Positions 1-11,539 are shown, counted from the stretch's first letter. The stretch: DNA of 64,000 nt from Tridacna crocea (GCA_943736015.1 OX031071.1:36116619-36180618), one strand, 5' to 3'. The notes: a model not told the origin generated them from the sequence alone. Numbers and translations are program-made.

Positions 1-835
1 CTTGTTTACGCGAAAAAGTCTCCATTTTTTGTCAGATTTTCACGAACCTTACACAAATTGTTTATCTTATCAATAGCTCCAACCCTATTGATTTTGAGAA
101 AAATCCAACAAACAATATGGGAAAATTAGCCATTTCAAGTTGAAAATTTCAAATTCTTGTTTACGCGATAAAGTCTGCATTTCTCGTCAGATTTTCATGA
201 AACTTGCACAGTTCATTAAACTGATCAATAGTTTCAACCCTTTTGATTTTGAGAAAAATTAAACAGATAGTATGAGTGAAGTAGCTATTTCCAGTTGAAA
301 ATTTCAAATTCTTGTTTACGCAATAAAGTCTGCATTTATTGCCAGATTTAAGTGAAACTAGCTCATTTTGTTTCTCACATCAATAGCTTCATCCCGATCG
401 ATAAAGTCTGCATTTATTGCCAGATTTAAGTGAAACTAGCTCATTTTGTTTCTCACATCAATAGCTTCATCCCGATCGATTTTGAAAAAAAGTACAACAA
501 ACAGTATGGAAAAAGTAGTCATTTCAAATTGAAAATTTCAAATTCTTATGTACACGATAAAGTCTGCATTTCTTGTTAGATTTTCAAGAAAATCAATCAG
601 TTTGTTTATCATATCAGTAGCTTCAACCCTACTGATTTCGAAAAATCCAATAAACAATATGGGAAAGTAGCCATCATAAGTTGAAAATTTCCAATTCTTG
701 TTTACACGATAAAATGTGCATTTTTAATCAGATTTTTGTGAAACTTGCACAGTTTGTCTCATCAATAGCTTCAACCCTATGGATTTTGAAAAGAATCCAA
801 CAAACAGTATGGGAAAAGTAGATACATCAAGTTAA
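1..835. repeat. ~155-bp tandem repeat array (5 units)
   Basis: Units begin with CTTGTTTACGCGATAAAGTC-like sequence at 1, 156, 311, 545 and 697. Each carries a TTTTCATGAAACTTGCACAG-like block and a CAATAGCTTCAACCC block. Spacing is 155, 155, 234 and 152 bp; the long third unit is explained by an internal duplication. The array runs off the left edge of the window. No coding potential is visible. Confidence 0.9.
323..478. repeat. Exact 78-bp tandem duplication inside the array
   Basis: Positions 323-400 and 401-478 read identically, from ATAAAGTCTGCATTTATTGC to CATCCCGATCG. Surrounding array units differ from each other at many positions, so this duplication is much younger than the array. Confidence 0.93.
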
Positions 836-1211
836 CTGCTAGTAGAGCATATTCAGACCCTTGAGGGCCTTCTAGTTTAATCTTTTTTGTCGATTGCAAG
901 TTAGATAAAAGTTGTCAGAATAATAACAACACAAGGTTAAAGCAGATACATGTTGCAAAGACTTGGAACAACAGTTACTTATTAGTTTATATAGCTCCAT
1001 TTTGTACCACTTTAGTGTTCAATGATTGATTGGTAGGCAAGCTAAACGTTAGCTAGTATTCATTTTCTCGGCAAGATCTCACAAGAGTAAAAGTGGATCA
1101 CACCGAGTGTACAAGAAGAGGGTCCCAAGGACAAATCCTAGAAATACAGTTTACTCCAGCGACCACATTTGAGTTCAGTAATCATGATAATTGGTGAGAT
1201 TTTTTGTCATA
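836..1211. other. Intergenic stretch with nothing recognised
   Basis: No long open frame, hairpin or SINE box was seen. It lies between the 155-bp array and an inverted-repeat element. Confidence 0.6.
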
Positions 1212-1394
1212 CGTATTCACCAACCATCCTTAAGAATATTCGTAGTGTTGTTCTTCAGAACTCTGTTAATCTGAAAGTAACAGAACTTCTGATTGGCGAA
1301 ACCAAATGGTTTAGCCAATCAAAAGTTCTGTTATTTCACAGATTTTCTTGAAGAACAATACAAACAATGTTCTTAAGAATGGTTGGTGAATACG
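1212..1394. mobile_element. Fold-back element, TAACAGAACTTCTGATTGGC arms
   Basis: The left end CGTATTCACCAACC is matched by GGTTGGTGAATACG at the right end. The arms continue inward (CTTAAGAA, GTTCTTC, AACAGAACTT, GATTGGC) to a centre near 1300, so nearly the whole element is one imperfect palindrome. The central part recurs as a cleaner hairpin at 34718-34773. Confidence 0.8.
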
Positions 1395-1429
1395 GACCCG
1401 GGTTTGAATATAAGTAACGTCAGATAACG

Positions 1430-2375
1430 TTACAGGGACAAATCTTAGAAACGTTTTGTTCACCATAAAAAGGCCCTATTTTAGTTCCCAAACCCATGAA
1501 AGTTTTTCGGAACGTTTGCCTTGATGATTTCTTGGACAAATTCAAAAATTGCTCCTGTCGAATAAAAAAGTAGACTATTAGGACAAGACTTGGAAATCTG
1601 GTTAAATTTACGAGGCCATTGTTTACAGCCCTTTACCCATAAAGTTGGTCAGATTGTTTTTCTTAATGAATTTTGAACGAGTAAAAAATTCTCATGTTGG
1701 GTCAAAACCTAGGTCATTTGAACAAATCCTAGGGATAGAAAACAAACTCGTATACACTCTAGATGTCACATATTGAGCGCAGTACTCGTGAAACTTAGCT
1801 TGAATGGTTTTCTGGATGGTATCTCAGAGGCGTTTTAAAAAAGATCTCATCAGGTCAAAGAATAGGTCAGTAGGACAAATCTGTGAAAACTTTTGGTGTA
1901 CTCTAGAGGATATATTTACAGCCCTATACTCTTGGAGGATGTTTTGATTGTTTGTGTAGGCTATATCTTTAACATGTATGAAATGGTTCAAGTCGGATCC
2001 AAAAGTAGGTCGCTTGGACAAATCTGTGAAAACCTTGGGTGTACTCTAGAGGATATACCTACAGCCCTATACTCTTGGAGAATGTTCTGATTGTTTGTGT
2101 AGGCTATATCTTTAACATGTATGAAATGGTGTATGTCGGACCCAAAAGTAGGTCGCTTGGACAAATCTATGAAAACCTTTGGTGTACTCTAGAGGCTAAA
2201 TTTACAGCCCTATACTCTTGGAGGATGTTCTGATTGTATAGGATAGAATATTTGGTATCTTGGAAATGTATGAAAATGGTTCAAGTCGGACCCATAAGTA
2301 GGTCACCAGGACAAATCCAAGAAAAAAAAAAATGTATTCAATCTGGAGGTCACATTTTCAGTTCATACTTCTTGA
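1430..2375. repeat. 143-bp tandem repeat (CTCTAGAGG type)
   Basis: The block GTAGGTCGCTTGGACAAATC, or a close variant, occurs at 1862, 2005, 2148 and 2298, giving periods of 143, 143 and 150 bp. Each is followed by GTGTACTCTAGAGG, CAGCCCTATACTCTTGGAG and ATGTATGAAATGGT. Older units extend left to about 1430. Small open frames here arise from the repeat and are not genes. The pattern matches tandem repeats common in bivalve genomes as I remember them. Confidence 0.88.
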
Positions 2376-2379
2376 TCAC

Positions 2380-2714
2380 TTAACGCTTATAGTGCAACAT
2401 GAAATAAAATTTCTTAACAGAAACTGTTGATAACTAAGCTTTATAACGATATGATTTGTACGTTTCTAACCGACCCGAAACTCCTTTGATGTCTATCTTG
2501 AAATTATTAAATGATACTTTTGTTAGTTTCCTGAAAAAGAGAGGCACTTCTTATCTCCCTTTTCAATAAGAATGTAGTGGTTTTAGATTCTATGAAAGGA
2601 AAAAATGGCTCGATTAATGTAGTACAATAATACTCATTTTTTAATCATAGCAAATTTTGTAGTATAATATTATAGTGGAAATAGCTGTTTTCCATTAGGA
2701 GGGTTCTACGTTAA
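2380..2714 (+). mobile_element. TR-G element, copy 1
   Basis: It starts TTAACGCTTATAGTGCAAC, has the family blocks TGTCTATCTTGAAATTATT and GTGGTTTTAGATT, and ends GTGGAAATAGCTGTTTTCC then TACGTTAA. Its left end looks worn compared with other copies. Confidence 0.75.
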
Positions 2715-2779
2715 GATATATCGCAGGAAAAAAAATTGTGTGCAATCAATATATTCATCAGTTATTTGTTTTGATAGTT

Positions 2780-3210
2780 TGAGAGTTTTCAAAACTTAGT
2801 AACCTTGGTTCAAACATTTATGAAACCTTTGCCGCGCTTTAAAGGTCATATTTCCAGAAAGTAATCATGAAAGTAGTCACCCTTTTTTATTGTCTTGGTA
2901 ATAATTCGGACAGCTTTGAAAATGTCATTTTTCAGGTTAAAGAAAAAAAGGTCACTATTTTTGAGACAAACTTATGAAAACCTTGTATACTTTCTAAGGC
3001 TACATTTTCAATCTCGTGTTCATAAAACTTGTGCGGAGTTTTTGTGTTAATGATATTCATGACAAATTGAACGTGTGTAGGGTTGGAGAAAATGTAGGTA
3101 CATGTATCTTTCAGGGAGCTTTGGCAAACATTTTGTACACTCGAAAAGCCTATTTTTTTCTATCGAATGGCCATGAAACTTTATCAAAACGTTTGCCGTG
3201 ATGTCTTGCA
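2780..3210. repeat. Degenerate 143-bp tandem repeat units
   Basis: Diverged versions of the 1430-2375 unit continue here (CTTATGAAAACCTTGTATAC, GGCTACATTTTCAATCTC, CATGAAACTTTATC). About three units are readable. The array was probably split by the TR-G insertion at 2380-2714. Confidence 0.6.
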
Positions 3211-3934
3211 CCTGTTTCTCTCTTTTTTTCTGTTTATTGTCATTTTTTGCGGAATAATGTTTTGTATGTTTTTGAATGTGCATTTTAAGATTCACTGACC
3301 AAAGGTCAAGAAACTTGTGTTTTGGCGCTGTGTCCAATGTGCATGCTTCCGACTGTGCATAAATTTACGTTTATTGTAATTGTCTTTATATCTAAAGAAA
3401 GAAGGAATGAAATAAAACTGATCCAATTTCGATCAAACGTTGTATAGATAGTCAAACTATTGTCATCTTTGAATATTTTACGAATTTTGATAGATGCAAA
3501 TCGCTCGTTTGACGTCACATGGCAAAAATATTAAATTGATCGATATCCGTAATATCGGAAAAAAAAATCACCCGAAGACCATTGTGGCATTTTTTATAAA
3601 TAAGCACAAATGAACCTTTTGAACACGTCATATGCCTAGCATATTAAAGAATACTGTTTCATTCTAAATTTTGTTTCGAAAGTGAAACGTACATGCCATA
3701 GAAAAAATGTTTTGAAATCTTAAAACTAATACTTGACTAGTCTCTTATTGCGATCCTAAAATGTAGTTCTTAAACCTAAAATTGATGTGAAGGCCATAGA
3801 AACATTAAGCGATAAGGCTGTGGAGTGATACGAGGCCATCAGGCCTTCATGTTGTGACAGTGTTGTTGCCTTGTAAAGGAGAATAAATACATTTAACATG
3901 GAATACAGCTGTCCTTTTCTTTGACATGAATCGA
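3211..3934. other. Non-coding stretch before the segmental duplication
   Basis: No repeat family, RNA gene or convincing reading frame was recognised. Confidence 0.5.
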
Positions 3935-4042
3935 AATATTTGAATATCTGAATAATTTACCACCCACTTTGGCTCCTCTAGCAAAAGGCCAGCGAACTTG
4001 AGTAATTGTCCTGAACCTGGCGTTCGTTTGTTTTTAACTCTT

Positions 4043-4253
4043 TAACTCTTTACAGAACGACAAAATTTTAAACTGGTCTAAATCGAAAGCACTTATAGAG
4101 GACAAAATTTAAATGTTTGCAGCAGGGTAGAAGACATTGTAGGGGAAGGTGAAAATGCTGGTTACCAGCATTTTTGCCTTTTCCCACAATGTTTTTAAAA
4201 GGCCTCTATCTTAGGGTCGAAAAACGAGGGATTGATTTTTATTAAAGGGTTAA
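4043..4253 (+). mobile_element. HP1 hairpin MITE
   Basis: TTAACTCTTTAC at left and AAAGGGTTAA at right bracket a full hairpin (GGTGAAAATGCTGGTTACC and its complement). The paired copy at 10122-10289 has lost this hairpin. Confidence 0.88.
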
Positions 4254-4398
4254 CTCTTTAGACTCTTTACCAAACAGCCTGGCTCACAACCAACAGATCA
4301 TGCGTCAGATATGCTTATAGCCCATTAGTGTTTGTGCCTTGTAAACTGATTCCCCGTTCGGGCAGACTCTATTTCCTCTTATTGTTCGCCTTTTATTT

Positions 4399-4550
4399 TA
4401 GATGCATGTGAGAAAAGCAGCCAGTGGCGTGAAAAGTAATGTGTATAATTATAAGTATTAGTGTGAGCAAGCCAGAAAACATGCATAGGTGCACTGGTTG
4501 CTGCAGTATGACCTAATATGTTGAAACGGCGTTAAAATCGAATACTTGCG
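4399..4550 (+). mobile_element. SINE-A 3' portion
   Basis: TGTGAGAAAAGCAGCCAGTG, ATAGGTGCACTGGTTGCTGC and GTTGAAACGGCGTTAAA match the body and tail of the SINE-A copy at 16213. The tRNA-like head is missing. Confidence 0.7.
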
Positions 4551-4859
4551 AGCAAATAATCTTTACCACGCGATGAAATTTTAGACCGTTCCAAATTGGA
4601 TGGATTCGACGAATGGGAAAGAAGGGTGTTGTGTATGGCCGAGGGTACAGATTAAACTAAGCGTATTTAAACAAAAACAATTTCTTTAATTTCGACTTCG
4701 GACCCAGCCTCGTTTCTAAAACATGATTTACATAAAAACTGATGGATAACTCATACTATCTTAATGATATGTCTCTTAGTGATTAACTCCCTTGAACTAA
4801 TGGGTAATGATAAAATACTGAATACTTTGGATAAGACACTACAAATGGTCTTAGTTAAC

Positions 4860-5200
4860 CCCAACCACCCACCCCCACACACACACAACGTAGTGGAGGG
4901 GAGTATACTAGAATCGCCATGGCTGTCCGTCTGTCGGTCTGTTCTTAGACACAAATTTGTGTAGAGCAATACTCCTATAGTTTTTCACGTACTGAACTCG
5001 AATTTACACACAGGGTTATGAAGTTGTGCATGTGCAATTTTCATGATCCTGCTTTCATTTATTAAAGAATTATCTCCCGTTGAACTTTTCAACTCTTACT
5101 TCTATACCAGACCATTCTGCATTCTGTGACAAAACCCTGTTTTTGTGACAAGGATGTGGTGGGTGAGGGGTATAATCACGTGATAGCTCTAATTAAAAGT
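4860..5200 (+). repeat. GTATACTAGAATCGCC-type interspersed repeat
   Basis: A C-rich/CA tract precedes GGGGAGTATACTAGAATCGC and CTGTCCGTCTGTCGG. A further block, TTATGAAGTTGTGCATGTGC, follows. The same arrangement occurs at 10895-11215 (segmental copy) and, more diverged, at 52895-53170. Repeats with a GGTATACYGGAATC start followed by CTGTCCGTC runs are widespread in bivalves. Confidence 0.65.
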
Positions 5201-5206
5201 CAAACC

Positions 5207-5276
5207 TTTTGTGGGAAAATGAGAAAATGCTGATTACCAGCATTATATTCTTTCCCCAGAATGTTTTCAAAAGCCT
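5207..5276 (+). mobile_element. Degenerate HP1 hairpin core
   Basis: TGTGGGAAAATGAGAAAATG, GATTACCAGCATT and CCCCAGAATGTTTTCAAAAG are the HP1 core with several unpaired changes. Its ends are not recognisable. Confidence 0.6.
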
Positions 5277-5505
5277 TCTCTTTTTGTGTCGTTTGAGGTG
5301 AGCATTGCTTAGTAAAATATTAATCTATCGAACTGTAGCTACTCTTATTGCTTCATGCCAAATATTTGGCGGATGGAAAAAATCATTTTTGGAGTATGTG
5401 TCGCCCAATCGTATATATCACATGATGCTATTAACTTGATTCTTTACAACCCTTTTCTTGCAAATAATTGAGGCAAGCAAAGAATGGAGTCGAGATACAT
5501 GCAGG

Positions 5506-5705
5506 TGTAATGCAGAGAAATTACCATCCCGTACAAAATGACCCATGGGTCATTTCACTACGTAGAGGAATGACCCGGGTCATTTTTCTACGTAGAGAAA
5601 TGACCCTAGACTGCAGAGAAAGGACCCTCTCTAGCTGTTGTAGAATGACGTTGTGAAATGATCCATGGGTCATTTTGTACGGGAGGGTAATTTCTCAGCA
5701 TTACA
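5506..5705. mobile_element. FB1 fold-back element
   Basis: The ends are TGTAATGCAG and CAGCATTACA. The element is flanked by direct CAGG at 5502-5505 and 5706-5709, showing that the 4-bp flank is a target duplication and not part of the inverted repeat. The interior is a run of short palindromes such as ATGACCCATGGGTCAT, ATGACCCGGGTCAT and CTACGTAG. Confidence 0.85.
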
Positions 5706-5766
5706 CAGGCTTACTCTACAAATGTTTGCTATCGCAATAATCTAGGTCACATAAACACAATGCCGG

Positions 5767-6081
5767 TGTAATGCAGAAAAATGACCCTCTCCTACAAAGT
5801 GACCCTCTGGGGTCATTTCTCTACGTAGAATAATGACCCGGGTCATTTCTCTAAGTAGTGAACTGACTTCAGGGGGTCATTTCTCTACGTAGAATAATGA
5901 CCCGGATCATTTCTCTAAGTAGTGAACTGACTTCAGGGGGTCATTTCTCTACGTAGAATAATGACTGATCATTTCTCTAAGTAGTGAACTGACTTCAGGG
6001 GGTCATTTCTCTACGTAGAATAATGACTCTGATCATTATTCTACGTAGATGAATGACCCACGGGTCATTTTCTGCATTACA
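5767..6081. mobile_element. FB1 fold-back element with expanded interior
   Basis: TGTAATGCAG and CTGCATTACA ends are flanked by CCGG at 5763-5766 and 6082-6085. The interior repeats a GGGGTCATTTCTCTACGTAG / AATAATGACC / AAGTAGTGAACTGACTTCA block about four times with a period near 60 bp. The segmental copy at 11783-12036 has fewer blocks. Confidence 0.87.
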
Positions 6082-6395
6082 CCGGTTTGCTCTTCAGCAT
6101 CTGTTGAAATATCGGGAGTGCAGCTGACATATCTCTAAGATTATACATAGAACTATATAGGTTCAGTTTATGTGCTTAAATTATTGACGTACCAGTAAAA
6201 ACGGAGGGAAGATCTATACGACCCTTTAGCCTAAGGTAAAAAAATATTTTGCAGATTTGAAACAGTTGAGAAATAGCATAGGTAAGATGTATATATTAAA
6301 AGTATAAATTCTTGAAATATATTGGTAAAATCCCTTTTGATATTATCTATAGTTGTCACGTTCCGACTACACACGAAAATTAACGACAAGTAATT

Positions 6396-7135
6396 ATACC
6401 CCCCCCAACACACACAAACAAAGTTGGCGGGGGTATTCTGGAGTCACCCTGTCCGTCCGTCCATCACGAAATCTTGTCCGGAGCATAACTTCCAAAGTTA
6501 TTGCTCTTTGTACATTTTATCTTTTTGTCTGGGACGTAACTTCAACAGAGAAGAAACTAGCAACTTCAAACTTCACATACAAGTAGATTACATCAAGGAG
6601 AAGTGCAGTGTACAAGAACCATAAATCTATTCCAACTATTTTGGCTTATTGCCCTTTGTAGATGTTAATATTGGATTTTTGTCCGGGGTATGGCTTTCAA
6701 AATAAAAAAGCTAGTAACTTCAAACCCCACTTAGATTGCACTAAGGGGAAGTGCAGAGTACAAGAATCATGACTCTATTCCAACAATTTTTGAGTTATTG
6801 CCCTTTGTAAATTTTAACTTCGGATTTTTGTCCAGGGTATAACTTGCAAAGTACCAAAGCTAGTAACTTCAAACTTCATGTAGAATTAGATCACCATAAA
6901 GCAAAGTTCCCTTTAGAAGAACCATAGCTCTCTTCCACTATTTTTAGAGTTATTTCTCTTTGTAACTTTTTATTGTTTATTTTTATCCGGGCATAACTTC
7001 CACAGCATAAAATCTAGTGACTATAAACTTCATATTATACAGATAGACCCCATTAACATGAAGAGCAGAGTACAAGAACCATAAGTCTGTTCCTACTATT
7101 TTTCTTTTTACGCTTTGTTTTTGCACTAAATCATT
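6396..7135. repeat. ~150-bp GCATAACTTC tandem repeat, unit A
   Basis: A TATACCCCCCCC start leads into units carrying TTGTCCGGAGCATAACTTCC, a TAACTTCAAACTTC block, AGTGCAGAGTACAAGAACC and GAGTTATTGCCCTTTGTA. Unit starts lie near 6473, 6523, 6676, 6827 and 6980. The first unit is shortened by about 100 bp relative to the segmental copy. This is a repeat I associate with bivalves. Confidence 0.8.
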
Positions 7136-7189
7136 CTGTTACAAAGAGCTGTTTTGTGACAAGGAGCTGGTTGGGGTAATTAGAATATC

Positions 7190-7381
7190 CCAAACTCAAA
7201 GCGTTTGCATATGACAATTTTGAATCTGATGAGAATTTCATAAAGTTTTCCAATAGGCTGGAAAACACTGTGGGAAAAGGAGTAATTGCTCGTTACGAAC
7301 AATTTCTCCTTTTCCCATATTGTTTTCTAAAGACTTATACTGCAGACACGTAAAAACCAGGGCTTGTTTTGGAAAGAGTTA
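7190..7381 (+). mobile_element. HP1 variant with TTGCTCG hairpin core
   Basis: The core reads GGAGTAATTGCTCGTTACG / CAATTTCTCC instead of the usual AAATGCTGG/CCAGCATTT. The right side, ATACTGCAGACACGTAAAAA to GGAAAGAGTTA, matches the reverse of the variant at 49255-49483. Confidence 0.78.
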
Positions 7382-9122
7382 AAAGATAATGAATTTATAA
7401 ACTGTTGTCTGTCTAAATAGGTCATGAAAGATTTCGGTGGAAGTTTTGATTATTTCGCCTTTTTGTGGCATTTTTCGAAGATGAATTCAATATTGAATTT
7501 TAGGCCATGTATCGTATTTTGTGCAAAGCCGAAGGAGATAAGCCCAATTTAACTCAAGTTTTCTTTGACAAATGAGTTTTTCGATAGTACTCAGAAATAT
7601 AATTGAAAATGGCATATTGAAATTCACTGAGTGTGGCCATCGACCGTGGAAATACTTCAGTTTGATTGAAGAAAAAAAAACTTCAGCTGCTCATTTACTT
7701 CTATTTGTGCAATGATACACACAGAATTTGTCTACCGACTGCTTGGTCCCGGGCTTTTCGTTCCAAAACCAGTTCTTCTCATGGCTCGTTCATCCTATGA
7801 TTGTTTGCTGCTCTATTTGATGATGCATGAATATTTACAGATCGAAATAATTTATTTCATGTACAAACTTGAGTCAATACTTTATATCTATATGGTTTCT
7901 CTTTTTCCCCTGATGCAGCTTATTGTCAAGGGACATTTTTCTTGACTCCTGCTGACTGATCAAAAGGAAACCACCAATATACAAATAATCCTCACTTTGT
8001 CAGGCGCTGTCTGCCTACAACAAAAAGAGATATTAATTTGCCTAGTAGGTTGACTTTCTAGCCATTGTTCGAATAGTATCTCTTTTCTTCTTTAGTTTAT
8101 AAACTCCAGTCAATGACTTCCTTGACAAAAGCAACTCCAGCGTTTTCAACTCTTTGATTTTTAGGTGGAGCTCTATGAATTTCAGCATTCAAAGCGCCGA
8201 TAGGAACGTCAACACCGCCAATCCAATCTAAATTACGTTTAGTTAAACTTTTTTTTTGTTTGCCATCAACAGCTACATGTAAGTATCTTTTCCAGAAGTC
8301 ATCTTTTTATAATTTTGAGAAACAACCCACCCACGAGAGCTTAATATCTCGGCCTATTTGTTGGAGTTTTGTCAAAGTTACCCCATCCCACTTAACCTTG
8401 ACTTTGAATTCGATCTTTCACATTCCTGGTCAATCCATCTATTTTCATCGATAAATTACAACATACTGCTATATAGCGGGTTTCAAGCTCGTAAATACTT
8501 ACGCAATAGAAAAAAAATTCCTCTACTTGCAATATTCATTTCGAAAATTGACAGTTTCTTCTGAAGAAAGTAACTTGTAAAAGCGTCTTTCTGACTTAAA
8601 TGTTCAAAATGATTCGAATTTATCCGCAAAAACTAGATTAGCAGTGATTTTAATTTCCACCCCTTTGTATCTCAACATCGCTTTTTTTTAAACCTTGGAT
8701 CTCTCATATGCAATTAGCACCCACACAATCTCTTGGGAAATTAAGATATGTCGGTATCGTCACAGAGAAAAGACAAAATTTAACTCTAATCCTGCTTAAG
8801 AACTAAAATGATTTTTTATTTCGATAGTTAAACCAAAGTATTGCTATACTTACAGGAGACCACTCCTGCATGCACAGATTTAATCAAATTTATTAAAAAA
8901 AAAAAATCCTACGAAACAAGAGAAAATAAAAAGATTTGTATGAGAATTTCAAAGATTTCGTGGATTTAGCGTTCAATTACACGAAAGGGAACCATTAATT
9001 GTTTCTTGCATCTTCTGATTACAAACAAAATAAGCCCAATCATGCACGCGCATGTCACTTTTTATTGATACAAAACAAACGCAACATCTCTGGAATGCGA
9101 TTATCTGCCTTGGAATTAAGCC
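7382..9122. other. Non-coding stretch of unit A
   Basis: The only open frames are short. The longest, 7712-7945, is paired with a related frame at 14062-14247 only because both lie in the segmental duplication; the two frames end differently and contain non-matching changes, so neither is supported as a gene. Poly-T and poly-A runs occur near 8247, 8680 and 8895. Confidence 0.55.
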
Positions 9123-9351
9123 TTAACCCTTTACCCCATTAGGCATTTCTATGGTATCCCTAATTGACCCTAAATAACAGCAAGGATGAAGCCATTTCTT
9201 ATGTGTATATGACACCTTTTGATAGCATAGAAAAAATTGTGACAAAATGTGAAATTGCTCGTCTCGAGCAATTTCACCTTTTGCCACAATGTTTTCCAAA
9301 GGCTCCTACAAGCAATGCGTAGAAATGAGGATCTATGAAGTAAAGGGTTAA
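9123..9351 (+). mobile_element. HP1 variant (GGTGAAATTGCTCG core)
   Basis: TTAACCCTTTACCCC at left and AAAGGGTTAA at right bracket a hairpin with GTGAAATTGCTCG / CGAGCAATTTCACC arms. Copies at 15559 and 43183 belong to the same subfamily. Confidence 0.9.
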
Positions 9352-9355
9352 CTGG

Positions 9356-9658
9356 TAAACCCTTTACCAGAAGACGAATTGAAAGCATTTGCAGACGACA
9401 ATTATAATGTGGCCAAAATGGCGGAATTTTTCTTTGATAGTGTAGAAAACATCATGGGAAAAGGAGAAAATGCTGGTTAACCAGCATTTGCAGACGACAA
9501 TTATAACGTGGTCAGAATGGCGGAATATTTCTTTGATAGGGTGGGAAACATCGTGGGAAAAGGAGAAAATGCTGGTTAACCAGTATTTTCTCCTTTTCCC
9601 ACTATGTTTCAAAAGGCTTCTTTTCCCATGGTCGTTAAAATTCGATGTTGTGTTTAAA
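9356..9658 (+). mobile_element. HP1 with tandemly duplicated left arm
   Basis: The 99-bp block 9385-9483 is repeated at 9484-9582 before the right hairpin arm. The segmental copy at 15792-16013 has a single arm. About 20 bp (AAATTTTTGCCTTGTCCAA) present in the segmental copy are missing here. Confidence 0.88.
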
Positions 9659-9751
9659 AGCGTCAGCAAGTGAAATGAAACTTTCACACCGATAATTAAA
9701 GACAAAATTTTGTAATTTCAAAATTATGTTTTTCCGAAAATTATCTCGTTA

Positions 9752-9810
9752 TCGGACAGTGTAGATCAAAGATCAGACTGCACGTTCTGATCTTGATCTA
9801 CGCTGTCCGC
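9752..9810 (+). mobile_element. PAL2 palindrome with deleted loop
   Basis: TCGGACAGTGTAGATCAAAG is followed by GCACGTTCTGATCTTGATC and GCTGTCCGC. Eight to nine bases present around the centre of the segmental copy (16107-16174) are gone. Confidence 0.8.
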
Positions 9811-9850
9811 GAAAGTTCCTCGAGTCGTGCAGAACGACCAAGAGAAAACA

Positions 9851-10014
9851 GCCGAGCCCCGGTAGCTCAGTCGGCAGTGTGCGGGACTTGATGAGGCGGG
9901 GTCCGGGGTTCGATCCCTGGCTACGATCCCTGGCTCGGCAAATTTCTTTCCGAGAATTGATGATAGTCAGTGCGACAGGACTCATTCCTCTCCAACCGCC
10001 GAACATTGTTTCAA
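9851..10014 (+). mobile_element. SINE-A head, truncated at duplication junction
   Basis: It shows an RNA polymerase III A-box-like TAGCTCAGTCGG and a B-box GGTTCGATCCC, followed by the family body (TCTTTCCGAGAATTGATGAT, TCATTCCTCTCC, CATTGTTTCAA). It is cut off where unit B begins, whereas its paralogue at 16213 continues. Confidence 0.85.
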
Positions 10015-10121
10015 TATTTTGAATATCTGAATAATTTATCACCCGCTTTGGCACCTTTTGCAAAAGGCCAGCGAATCTATGTAATTGCCCTGTTCCTGGC
10101 GTTCTTTTGTTCTGTAACTCT

Positions 10122-10289
10122 TTAACTCTTTACAAAACGACAAAATTTTAAACTGGTTAAAATCGAAAGCACTTAAAGAGGTCAAAATTTAAGTGTTTGC
10201 AGCAGGGTAGAAGACATTCCCACAATGTTTTTAAAAGGCCTCTATCTCAGGGTCGAAAAACGAGGGATTGATTTTTCTTAAAGGGTTAA
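10122..10289 (+). mobile_element. HP1 lacking its hairpin
   Basis: AGAAGACATT joins directly to CCCACAATG; the 40-odd bases of hairpin present in the paired copy at 4043-4253 are absent. Both TTAA-bearing ends remain. Confidence 0.85.
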
Positions 10290-10439
10290 CTCTTTAGACT
10301 CTTTACCAAACAGCCTGGCTCACAACCAACAGATCATGCGTCAGATATGCTTATAGCCCGTTAGTGTTTGTGCCTTGTAAACTGATTCCCCGTTCGGGCA
10401 AACTCTATTTCCTCTTATTGTTCGCCTTTTATTTTAGAT

Positions 10440-10585
10440 GCATGTGAGAAAAGCAGCCAGTGGCGTGAAAAGTAATGTGTATAATTATAAGTATTAGTGT
10501 GAGCAAGCCAGAAAACATGCATAGGTGCACTGGTTGCTGTAGTATGACCCAATATGTTGAAACGGCGTTAAAATCGAATACTTGC
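10440..10585 (+). mobile_element. SINE-A 3' portion, segmental copy
   Basis: It matches 4399-4550 with only a few substitutions (for example GCTGTAGTATGACCC for GCTGCAGTATGACCT). Confidence 0.7.
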
Positions 10586-10894
10586 GAGCAAACAATTTTT
10601 ACCACGCGATGAAATTTTAGACCGTTCCAAATTGGATGGATTCGACGAATGGGAAAGAAGGGTGTTGTGTATGGCCGAGGGTACAGATTAAACTAAGCGT
10701 ATTTAATCAAAAACAATTTCTTTAATTTCGAATTCGGACCCAGCCTCGTTTCTAAAACATGATTTACATAAAAACTGATGAATAACTCATACTATCTTAA
10801 TGATATGTCTCTTAGTGATTAACTCCCTTGAACTAATGGGTAATGATAAAGATGCTGAATACTTTGGATAAGACACTACAAATGGTCTTAGTTT

Positions 10895-11215
10895 ACCCCC
10901 CCCCCCCACAGACACACACAACGTAGTGGAGGGGAGTATACTGGAATCGCCATGGCTGTCCGTCCGTCTGTCTTTTCTTAGACACAAATTTGTTTAGAGC
11001 AATACTCCTATAGTTTTTCACGTACTGAACTCTAATTTATACATAGGGTTATGAAGTTGTGCATGTGCAATTTTCATAACCCTGCTTTCATTTATAAAGG
11101 AGTTATCTCCCCTTGAACTATTTCAACTCTTACTTCTATACCAGACCATTCTGCATTCTATGACAAAACCCTGTTTTTGTGACAAGGAGGTGATAGGTGA
11201 GGGGTATAATCACGT
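10895..11215 (+). repeat. GTATACTGGAATCGCC-type repeat, segmental copy
   Basis: This is the paralogue of 4860-5200, with an expanded poly-C tract at its start. Confidence 0.65.
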
Positions 11216-11539
11216 GATAGCTCTAATTAAAAGTCAAACCTTTTGTGGGAAAATGAGAAAATGCTGATTACCAGCATTATATTCTTTCCCCAGAATGTAT
11301 CCAAAAGCCTTCTCTTTTTGTGTCGTTTGAGGTGAGCATTGTTTAGTAAAAGATTAATCTATCGAACTGTAACTACTCTTATTGCTTCATGCCAAATATT
11401 TGGCGGATGGAAATAATCATTTTTGGAGTATGTGTCACCCAATCCTGTATATCACATGATGCTATTAACTTTACTGTTTACGACCCTTTCCTTGTAAATA
11501 ATTGAGGCGAGCAAAGAATGGAGTCAAGATACATGCAGA

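Larger units (their letters stand above)
3935..10012 (+). repeat. Segmental tandem duplication, unit A
   Basis: Unit A starts at AATATTTGAATATCTGAATA and is repeated directly from about 10013. Landmarks occur in the same order in both units: HP1 (4043/10122), SINE-A tail (4399/10440), two FB1 elements (5506 and 5767/11540 and 11783), the GCATAACTTC repeat (6396/12340), HP1 pairs (9123 and 9356/15559 and 15792), PAL2 (9752/16107) and a SINE-A head (9851/16213). Differences are scattered substitutions and discrete indels. Confidence 0.95.

Noticed and set aside
9851-9935. Possible genuine tRNA gene (A and B boxes present)
   Set aside because: The same head is attached to a SINE body in several copies and does not fold into a clear cloverleaf.
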